A DNA stretch of 64,000 nt. Source: Coptis chinensis. Its lineage: Eukaryota; Streptophyta; Magnoliopsida; Ranunculales; Ranunculaceae. The stretch is from NCBI GenBank assembly GCA_015680905.1, contig CM027378.1, forward strand, positions 9,405,001 to 9,469,000, read 5' to 3'. The notes under the pieces were generated by a model. It worked only from the letters and a program-made list of their open reading frames with translations, searched no databases and had not been told where the DNA came from. Each line of letters opens with the position of its first letter. The first letter of the stretch is position 1. Made by a program: the position numbers and the translations under genes. Below are positions 55,387 to 64,000 of this stretch, in pieces.

Positions 55387-56317
55387 ACGACATTAAACAA
55401 AACCCAAACTAATTAAATGAAAATCAAACGAATTAAAAGTGGTTGCTACCTTAATCTAGAAGCTTGGTTGGGAGTGGAGAAGAGGAAGCCGAGAGAGAGA
55501 GTTTTCCAATTTCGCGTTTTTGGTTTCTTTCTTTTTTTGGATTTTGAAATATTATGAAATTTTGAAATATCAGATTTTTTGAGTGAATTAGATCATTAGA
55601 TCTTGAGGTGAGATCGGACGGTTGAGGAGAAATGTGAGATAAGAGTGGCAGTATTAGAGTGGCACTCTAGCCAAACCGATATATATATATATAGTCGAGA
55701 AAATTTCAATCCCAAAAGGGTAAAAAAGGAAATAAGATAAAATGGTAAATATAAACAGACTAGATTTTATCTCTTTTTTGGAAAGCAGGGAGGTTATTTA
55801 ACGAGACCTAAATAATAGGGAGGTTATATGATATGGGCCAATGGGAGGGAGTTTATACTCAATTGAGTTAAAACCAAGGGGCTGAGCCCCATTTCTTGCT
55901 TATCAAAGTAAAAGAGCAATACATTATCATTTATCAAATACATTCATTAAATTAAGCAAAAAGTGGATCCCTTGTATTCATTCCTTTAATAATTTAATAC
56001 ACGGTCCAATAACATGGTTCTTAGTTGTTTCGCAAAAGTAAATATAATCAGATTAAACTTGTAGCCCAAGTAAGCAATCGATCTTGAATTCTCAATCCAA
56101 TTTTCTATTTCCAAAATTAAATTTCAAGAAAAAAGACAAAAAAGAAAAACGAGGGGTTATTGGCTCAAACCTGTAAGAACTAGAAGAGCAGAAATTGATG
56201 GTGATAGTACATCCAATTGAGTGGGGACAAATTGTTGTTGCTTACATGTTGTTGTGTTGGTGGGTGGGTTAGTGGGTGTGGGACAAAACGTATTGTAAAG
56301 GATCGTGTAGAACATAA
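55387..56317. other. Non-coding
   Basis: No gene recognised. A short (TA)n run is at 55679-55693. The open frame at 56157-56516 (minus) overlaps the MITE and is not a gene. Confidence 0.4.
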
Positions 56318-56320
56318 TAA

Positions 56321-56733
56321 GGATGGGTCCAATGGCTCCGCATTCCCTCAAAATCGGTGGGAGTTGCGGCGGTTTTCTCTCCCTATCCATATTTAACTCT
56401 CTATATAGAGATAGTATTATTGATGAATGGAGAGTGCATTCCACGGGAGTTGAAATGGCATGGTTTGTAAAAACCCAAATGCCGCCACTTGAGGTGGCGC
56501 GGAATGTAAAATACAACTCTCTATCCGTTGGTCAAAGTGGTTTTTTACTATTATTTTTTTTTTCATTCTGCGCTGGTCGAAGTGGCGTTGAAAAAAACAT
56601 GGGTTTCAAACAGCTCCACTTCAAGTGGTGTAGTATTGTTCAGATCATTGATTCAACAAAACCTATTCTCTATCCGTATAACACTGTTTTTTTAGGGATA
56701 AAGATGGAGAGTGTAGAGCCATTGGACTCAGCC
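56321..56733. mobile_element. 413-bp PIF/Harbinger MITE (Tourist-like)
   Basis: Flanked by TAA on both sides (56318-56320 and 56734-56736). Inverted ends: left ggatgggtccaatggctc, right (inverted) ggctgagtccaatggctc. The core gtccaatgg is shared with PIF-1 (8905) and PIF-2 (59214). No coding capacity; the open frame at 56323-56736 is incidental. Confidence 0.88.
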
Positions 56734-57101
56734 TAAGAGAGAAGGAAAAGGGAAGTACGAGTACGTGTCCTATTTGTTTGGGTTTCCTTTTTACGTTTTT
56801 GGTGCTACGTGTGCACTTCTTAGTTGTTGTTTGTTTGTGGTTTTTTTTTTAGGTTTGAGTGATGCTAAGTGATAAGAGTCATAACTATATAATTTTTTTT
56901 TTAAAGAAAGTTGAGGATATGCCCGGGTGTACCCTAGGACCCCCCTGGCTTCGCCAGTGGTGTCAGTGTATACCACACCACTAGCAAGGCCGGCTATGAG
57001 TTTATGGGGCCCTAGGCGAGTTTTTAAAATCGGGCCTTTGTAAAATCCAAAATATCTAGTGAAAAATCATATGCATATTGCTTATAGAGTAATAACTAAT
57101 T

Positions 57102-57340
57102 GGGTTAGTTAGACTTACCCCATTAATAGTTGCAATTAGTGTTACCCCCCCATTTTCAAAAATATTAGTGATACCCCCCCAATTGCAAGATCCAACGGCT
57201 ACGAGTACGAGATGATTTTTTTTTTTCAGATGAAGAAATCTGACCGTTGGATTTTACAAATGGGGGGGTATCACTAATATTTTGAAAAGGGGTAACACTA
57301 ATTGGCAACTAGTAATTGGGGGTGTAACTCTATCTAACCC
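57102..57340. mobile_element. 239-bp MULE-type foldback MITE
   Basis: Perfect 9-bp duplication taactaatt (57093-57101 and 57341-57349). Arms of about 95 bp: left gggttagttagacttacccc, right (inverted) gggttagatagagttacacc. Same terminal family as the 91-bp element at 29646-29736. Confidence 0.93.
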
Positions 57341-57648
57341 TAACTAATTTTAAGGCTCTCTTAACATCAAAATGTCAGTGACCTACTACTTTACATTTTC
57401 TTTATTCCTACCCAAGTTCGACTCTAGGTAGAGGCATTTTTCAGAAATTGAACACAAAACTGGACCTAGTGTAATATTGGTCACATCAAGTGGGGGCCTT
57501 TTTAGTAGGCTATTTCGCGATGCGTAGACGGGTTGCTTACCCCTCAAAACTGGCTCTTACTGCTAGGCACAAAAAAGCTTTAAATAGGTAATTTCTAATT
57601 ATCTGTAAGTACATATATTCATCCAACATTTAGCAACCAATCACAGGA

Positions 57649-58857
57649 TGACACGTGGAAGACAAGTCAGCAGCATATCAGGTCAAGCCATCATCACAAG
57701 TATAAGGTGATACTCCCTACGCTCAGCACCGCTTTACTTACATATGGAAGATATGTCCCTCAGTCACCCAAGCTACGACTCTCGTACTACGCCCTATACT
57801 CTGAGCCGTTCCATCTATCAACACCACAATCATCTAATCGACCCATAGACCATGACACATGTGCAAAGCACCAGGTTGTTCTCTTCCACCATACACATAA
57901 GGTACATGCCTCCAACTGCTACCTTTGTGCCACTGCTTCTTTACCATGCTCTACGCAATCATCACACTTTCACCAACTACAATGACTATACTTCTCCACT
58001 AACTACACTATTCAGCCATATCACTCCGTACTATTCAACCACATTGATCTACTTCCAAAAGTCATCATAACTCAAAACCTTACACCAGATCTATAAAAGC
58101 CAACCCTAGAACTACATTGGCTTGATTTTAGATCCATCTCTCTAACCGGATATGGAGGCATCTTTCGCAAATAAGAGCAACCATTACCAAACACTCAAAA
58201 CCTCCCCCATTCATCACAGATTAGCTTAGTTTAGTTCTAATCCCATTTGGTGTAATATTAGAATGAATCTTAAATAGACTCATTTTGGTATTTACATTTG
58301 GCGTCGTCATGTGGGTGATTATACAAATCATCTAACCCATTCCTCTCCCACCAAAGTCCCGATGACAACAGACAATATCGCTACTTGGTTACTTCAATGG
58401 AGAATTACAGATTAGCAAATGAAGCACTTCAAGCCCAAATTGCACAAATTCAAGCTCAACTACTTGCAACCAGACCTGCACAATTAGCAATTCCTTCCAC
58501 CCCCCACAACACCAATAATGCTCACTTTTACCCTCAACAATGGCCTCTAATCCGGTCACATAGTAGCATCATAAACCCATAACGAGGAGCCATCACCACA
58601 CGTGAACACAACGTGACCACCAATACACATTTTCACTCCACTTACTCGCAATCCTTCCTACATCCTCGACCAAATTTGCGACTACCGATGGTTCAAACTA
58701 GATGTCCAACAAATCTAAGAGGTGAAAGGGCAGCAATACTGCAACTTTCATCAAGTATGCAATCACCCAATGGATAAATGCGGTGCACTGCAAAACTACA
58801 TTCAAGACCAACTCGAAGAAGGAAATTTAAGGGACTTCACTGCATTACGACATTGAT
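57649..58857 (+). mobile_element. Gypsy-type remnant with gag only (TR-GAG-like)
   Basis: A probable LTR 57649-58296 (tgacacgtgg to tttaca, TATA-like ctataaaagcc at 58091) is followed directly by tttggcgtcgtcatgtggg, the gypsy leader and primer-binding motif, then a short gag. No protease or polymerase follows and I did not find a second LTR. Elements of this form are described as terminal-repeat elements with a gag domain only. Confidence 0.65.
58397..58857 (+). pseudogene. Truncated gag of the gypsy remnant
   Basis: N-terminal coiled piece from ATG 58397 (MENYRLANEALQAQIAQIQA) stopping at 58582. In another frame near 58727-58850 is GQQYCNFHQVCNHPMDKCGA followed by LEEGNLRDF, matching the CxxH...H...C region after the Retrotrans_gag core in plant gypsy elements. 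The core itself (W..F...) is missing, so this is an internally deleted gag. Confidence 0.7.
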
Positions 58858-58892
58858 GACTTGCGACACAGATTGACAACCCAATAGGCACC

Positions 58893-58998
58893 GACACACA
58901 TACACACACACACACTAGACATCAGTGTTCTAGAACCCCATCAAGGCACAACACACACACACACTAGATGTCAGCGTTCCCCAACCCCATCAAGGCAT
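58893..58998 (+). repeat. Tandem repeat with (AC)n
   Basis: Two copies of a unit with acacacactaga, tcagtgttc or tcagcgttc, and accccatcaaggca, about 55 bp apart. Confidence 0.8.
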
Positions 58999-59547
58999 AA
59001 CGGTTTTGCTATGCCACGACCATGACAATTCGTCTTTTTACATCTCACTATCTACTTATTATCACTTTTATATCAATAAACAACATATATCTCACATTTC
59101 TATCTGCATGCCACCTCATGTATGCATCTCATGCATGCACCACCTCCCTTCATCCATACAGCGCATTCTAACATAAACATGATAGGCCGCACTTATGAGG
59201 ACGACCTAAATAAGAGCAAGTCCAATGGGGAGCTGCTAAAAGGTGTCATATCGGCCTTTTAGCTTGCCCAGCCAAATTTTGTTTCCCAAAATAAATAAAT
59301 AAATAAACCCCATTCCAATCACGTTGTTTAGCAGTTGTTAAGTTCGGAAGACGGACGACGTCTGTTAAGTTGTAACGAACAGTAGAATCTTTGCCTTATG
59401 TATAGTCTAAACCATTCCAACGGCTAGTTTTTATGAATTGCATATTTATATACAACTACTTCACACAACTCTCTTACCATTTGCTCACAATTCTCACAAA
59501 ATTTCTATCTACTCCAACTACAACAATCACTACTCTAACTACAATAA

Positions 59548-60463
59548 TGGATACAAATAAACAACCAACCACATCAAAAGGAAAAAAAATCTACTACAAG
59601 GTTCGCAAATTTCTCGATTAAAGAAGACGAGGCTCTTTGCAAGACATGGATATATGTTAATGAATATCCAATTGTTGGTGCGGGACAACGGGTCACACAC
59701 ATTGAAAGAGAATATGTGAGAATTTTCGAGAGAGAGTTGACGAAAACAACAAGAGAACCAAGGATTCAGTGTCCACTCGATTTGGACACATCCAACAAGC
59801 TTACAACTGGTGGGTGGAAATTATCTCCACTTTGGAGAGGACCACAAGAAGTGGCACAACGATTCAATATCAGTTAGCCGATGGAAAATCAGCATATTTG
59901 TTGGCTCATAACTCATACTTTCAATTTGAGCATTACTAGGTCCTCCTTAAGGAAAGTCCAAAATGGAATGAAGAATTAGAGAGCCGGTCCACACTACAAC
60001 GAGGAGACGGGCCAACATCATTCTCGATGTAGATGACGAAGTCGTGCCTTCTACACCTATAACATAACGCCATCGGCAACTCTTGGTAGTGGTCCAATTG
60101 ATCCATTTCCTACACAAGTTGGGGATGGAAGTGGAACCAAGAAAAAATGACTACCGGGAACAAGTGTTGACAAAGAAAGGTTGAAGAAAAGAAGAGAAAA
60201 TTACAAGATGATGGAGAAGTATTTGGCACAAATGACGAATGCCGCCATCGATAGGGTAAAGTTGATGGAGCTCAAGAAGTGGAAATAAGGCAACAAAATA
60301 TTAGCACAAGATACTTCGACTCTTGAGCCAGAAGTTGCTAAATACTTCAAGATGATGAAATTGGAGATAATTAGCCAAAGGAGAGAGAGTGGAACATTTT
60401 GAACTCCAAGTGGTGCTTGTAGTGGTGGAGATGCTTCTAGTGAGAGTGGTGCTTCTACTATTT
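59548..60463 (+). pseudogene. PIF-2 Myb/SANT-like protein
   Basis: ATG 59548 begins MDTNKQPTTSKGKK. After a shift near 59600 the frame reads FANFSIKEDEALCKTWIYVN, then REYVRIFERELT, and further on FQFEHYW and LKESPKWNEEL, the signature of PIF ORF1 proteins (SxEED..LC.AW, then W..LK..PKW). A Lys/Met-rich coiled region follows to the TAG at about 60463. Stops and frameshifts at about 59600, 59875 and 59940 break it. Confidence 0.75.
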
Positions 60464-60717
60464 AGATTAATTTCAATGTTGTTAGTTGTTTCATTTCCAT
60501 TGTTGTTGTTAGTTCATTTCCAATATTATTGTAATTTCAATTTTAAGTTTTAATGTAATTTTAATTTGAATTGTCTTGAAAGAACATGAAGTCAAACAAA
60601 GATAATACTCAAAGTATAGAACAAACATAGATATTACTCACTAATAACATAGATAACTCTCATACTATATTCCTTGATCCGCATGATATTGCCAAAGGTG
60701 ATTGGTGAGGTCAACTC

Positions 60718-60990
60718 TTAGTTGAATATTATATTAGTTTCTTTGCTATGAATACGATGAAGTGTATTGAGTCTTCTTGCAATTTTCTCATGTCGATTTC
60801 CTACAATATGCAATGCAACTGAGGGATCCCAAGAAATGTCAATTTGCCAATCTTCGATATCAATCTCTTGTTTATCCTCAATAATGATAATATGTAAAAT
60901 GATATACGTCTTTATTATCCGATCAATATCATCGCTACTCCACATTCGCGCCGGCTCTTGAGTATCCCCCACCTAGTTTGTAAGCTATAT
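60718..60990 (-). pseudogene. PIF-2 transposase C-terminal remnant
   Basis: Reads WGILKSR (for FGVLQSR), then after a shift RMWSSDDIDRIIKTYIILHI and IIIEDKQEID, matching the ACIILHNMIVEDE end of PIF transposases. The catalytic portion is absent. Confidence 0.65.
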
Positions 60991-62207
60991 ATTTGGAAAT
61001 TCTTGATTTCGTGCATATACAACCTTTCTTATCAACAATCAAAATAGGTCAAGCTAGAAACGAAAAATCAAATTTAAACAATAAAGATGTTAAAATATCA
61101 TGCCATGGTGTAGTCACATGTAAACAACCTCTCAAAACTAATAAGATAAAATTTAGTGTGCCATAAATGTGTAATAGATTCTAATTAGCCAAACAATGCA
61201 CACAACTGAACATACCAAAATAATACGCACGCATCAATAAAACTTCATAGAAAAAAAGTTTTAACTTCGGAAACTTTAATACAACAAATTTTTTGTATTC
61301 TAGCCCACGCACACCATAAGATTCATATACTCCCACACACCCATTCTAGAATTTTCAGGCTTGTACCAACTGTTCTTGTACTTCAAGGAAGAAATGCAAT
61401 AGAGTATATAACCTTTGATGGCTCACGTATTCTAGAATTTTTGGGCTTGTACCAACTAATCTCGTACTTCAACGAAGAACTATAGAAGAGTATATAGCCT
61501 TTGAGGGTCAAACTATATTAGAAATTTTAGCTGCTTGATTTCTTGTTGGTGATGTATTGATTTTGAGCTCTCCGTATCACCCTGTATAGAGCAAAAGGCA
61601 ATCAATTCCAAATGGTTTGTAGCTATTGTGTTTGGCTAGACTATATAAATAACATATAAAAACTAGCATAACATTAATTTGTAGTGAAAAACTAACATAC
61701 ATAGCATAGAAAGTTTTGTGGTAGAAGCTGGTTAAAAAGGAGTGAAAGGCACAACATGTTAATGCATGCACATATAAAAAAGATAACTGCTGGATTATTT
61801 TAAGCATTTTTTTTCCCTCGATTCTTTTCTTTTTGACTTTCAATGTAAAGAAACTGTGAGATACAAACCAAGCACAAAGTGGTGGTCGAAATTAACTAAT
61901 AATGTTATGATGAAGTAAAAAATCTACACATACCATCATCAGCAAGCAATACATCTGATGAATCATCAAAAGAAATGCATCTTAATGTTAGGTGACACAC
62001 ACATTTATTTATGTTGTACTACGCACACTTTAATTTTAAAAAAAAATTTGCAGGAATTTATAGGTATAATTTAAATGAAATCTTAGATACTCAAATAGTT
62101 TATATATATGCTTTTGTAACACATATACATGAAACTTACTAACCGGGGATAAGTAGTCATGTGTTAGAATAGGTTACTTGCAGCACAAACTAACTATAGG
62201 CTGCATC
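60991..62207. other. Non-coding with a tandem repeat
   Basis: No gene recognised. 61343-61428 and 61429-61516 are tandem copies of an 86-88 bp unit starting attctagaatttt, followed by a partial third. The minus-strand frame 61577-61843 has no known domain. Confidence 0.5.
61343..61516 (+). repeat. Tandem duplication of an 86-88 bp unit
   Basis: Both copies contain ggcttgtaccaact, gtacttcaa and agagtatata followed by cctttga. Confidence 0.85.
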
Positions 62208-62212
62208 CTTAT

Positions 62213-63469
62213 TGATAGGGTTATATACTAAAAACATTACTTTTATAATAACTCCAATTCTTTATATTTTGAATGAGAATCATATGGGCAAATGTTATGC
62301 ATATTATATATGTTATTAGTTATATGCATGTGTCTAATATTTTATGTTGTAGATGATATGGCGTGAACACATAGAAGATCATATCATCAGTACCTTATAA
62401 AGTATAAGTAATCGTTCACAACCTAGATGGATTTGGACAAACCATTGGTACGGTTGTAGTATAATCTGGTATTAGTCTATCTTGACTACAGGATTACACT
62501 AGTACACTTTGTGTGTATTGAACAAGACCAAGTGAGGTTGTTTCTCTTTATACTGACTATATAAGAGAACAAACACTTCTGTTATTATGGATGCTTGTCC
62601 TCTTAATCCGGATATAATAATGGGCAGTTACGTGCATTATACATTGCTTTAAATTATCAATGAGTGAGATTCATTTGTGAATTAACAAATTTGATGGATT
62701 GGGTAATGACATTGTATGTAAGGTGTGTTGTTAATTATAGAAGGAATCCGTGACCCGCAGGAAGTCGGGTTGATGGTGTCCCCTTGAGGAGCTCATAAGG
62801 ATTGTCATGTAAACCCTGCAGATGGATTTAATCCGACATGACAATGAGGTTGAGTAGTACTACTTAAGGACATAAGAAGTTGATTAATGTAGTTATCAGT
62901 AACTTGACTTAATCAACGGGCATTCGATATCTTAAACACGGGGAGATCAACGAGCATATAATATGGAGCCTATAAACGTAACACATAATTTGGGATTAGG
63001 GTGGTAGTGCAACAATGGCCTTTAGTGGAATAAGCCATTTGTTGACGGACTTGGGCCGTGTGTTCTGGGCGAACATGGGAAGCCCAAGCCCGTCAGGAAA
63101 CCTAACCCTGATTTCTCCTCATGGTCCCTGTTGTAGCCTATAAATAGAAACCTTTCTTCTTGGCCGAAATTCATTATTCATCTTGATTGAAAAGAGAGAC
63201 AAGAAAAGATAGATCCAAATCGGTTCTAGCTTTGTGAGAAAGAAAGGGGTTGGTAGATCGTTGCCCACACAACGTCCAATCTATTGAAAGGAATACAATA
63301 AAAGATCAAGGGCTTGATTTCAGATTTTATAAAGCTGGGATTCTCAGAGATATCAAGAAGTTGATTCAAATGTATGTTTTCTATCCAAAATCGTGAGAAC
63401 CCATTAATTTCGCTGCGCGTGGTTTTCACGATTTGTAGAAATTTGCATTCTGAAATAACGGTTCCTACA
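62213..63469 (+). mobile_element. Solo LTR (1257 bp), probably Copia
   Basis: TG...CA ends (tgatagggttata and gttcctaca) with a perfect 5-bp duplication cttat (62208-62212 and 63470-63474). No internal sequence or second LTR is present, so it was left by recombination between two LTRs. A TATA box, tataaata, lies at 63139-63146, followed by a likely transcribed R/U5 region. Confidence 0.88.
63139..63146 (+). promoter_or_regulatory. TATA box of the solo LTR
   Basis: tataaata within ctataaatagaaacc, at the expected place in the 3' third of an LTR. Confidence 0.6.
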
Positions 63470-63474
63470 CTTAT

Positions 63475-64000
63475 ACCTCTAGTTTGCATGCATCAGCATT
63501 TGCCATCAACTAAAGAAAGCTTTAATGGATCAAAATCTTCAAAGTAGCTATTAAGATGTCATACATATTTCCTTTAAAAAATGGCAGGATGGCAATGGTC
63601 TATTTTATTATTAAGAAGAATCCTAGCATTTTATAAGTGCAAATAGAAAAGTATAATATGTACTTACCGATTTCTGAAGATTGAGCAACTCCATTATAAG
63701 ATTCTTGAGACGATTCAATTAGTTCATGTAGAGACAATTAATAGTACAAACAATTAACAGTGTATATTTAGCATCATTTGATACTTCCTTAAGAAGATAT
63801 AATCATCGATCCCACTCCAAACAAAATAATTTATAGCTTATATTTACCTAACAATGAAGTCATGTTTCTAATTCCCAAACTATGTGAAAGTTGTATTGGA
63901 TGCCAACTTTTTTAGTAAGAGCTTGATGTCCATCTTTGGTTTCACTATGAGATTCCAACGAAACAAGGATGGTACCCAATGTCTTCGTGTCCTCATAGTT
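63475..64000. other. Non-coding to window end
   Basis: AT-rich sequence; nothing recognised. Confidence 0.4.

Larger units (their letters stand above)
59214..60990 (+). mobile_element. Second PIF/Harbinger remnant (PIF-2)
   Basis: Left end gagcaagtccaatgggga preceded by TAA (59211-59213). Contains a Myb-like ORF on plus (59548-60463) and a transposase C-terminal remnant on minus (60990-60718), i.e. convergent genes, unlike the divergent order in PIF-1. The right terminus was not found in the window. Confidence 0.6.

Overview
This window is transposon-dense, AT-rich DNA from a flowering plant, probably a eudicot. The evidence is plant-type transposon families throughout (LINEs, Ty1/copia, Ty3/gypsy, CACTA, MULE, PIF/Harbinger and their MITEs) and fragments of plant genes (ARF2-like, SEUSS-like, GTE bromodomain factor, NB-LRR, plant mobile domain). 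I find no intact host gene. Nearly every coding stretch is a transposon gene, a broken gene, or a captured gene fragment.

Layout: 0-2.1 kb, no recognisable gene. 2.1-8.4 kb, a decayed L1-type LINE on the minus strand. 8.9-18.4 kb, a PIF/Harbinger element (Myb-like ORF on minus, transposase on plus) whose Myb-like ORF is split by a full-length LINE at 9773-15745 with a perfect 18-bp target duplication. 18.4-22.4 kb, non-coding with tandem repeats. 22.4-23.3 kb, the C-terminal part of a plant-mobile-domain (PMD) pseudogene.

23276-53702 is one nested stack. Two direct repeats with TG...CA ends (23276-24126 and 52601-53702) read as LTRs of a minus-strand gypsy element: a TGGCGCCG primer-binding site lies next to the right copy and a purine-rich tract next to the left copy, and gag plus a plant-transposon-protein ORF lie between. 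The PMD reading frame outside the right LTR continues exactly outside the left LTR, so the gypsy landed in the PMD gene. Inside the gypsy sit: (i) a Pack-MULE-like element (28433-30086, 9-bp TSD) carrying an NB-LRR fragment and itself hit by a 91-bp MITE; (ii) an 18.5-kb CACTA element (32883-51379, 3-bp TSD) with a catalytically deleted transposase gene and fragments of at least five unrelated host genes, all on the plus strand (GTE, ARF2, RING E3, DSE1-like WD40, SEUSS), with a Copia element (40331-45836) inserted in the GTE fragment; (iii) a 261-bp MULE MITE in the right LTR.

53.7-64 kb: the N-terminal PMD part, a PB1-domain pseudogene, a 413-bp PIF MITE, a 239-bp MULE MITE, a gag-only gypsy remnant, a second PIF/Harbinger remnant and a 1257-bp solo LTR. 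The strongest candidate for an undescribed system is the multi-gene-capturing CACTA, followed by the NB-LRR Pack-MULE.
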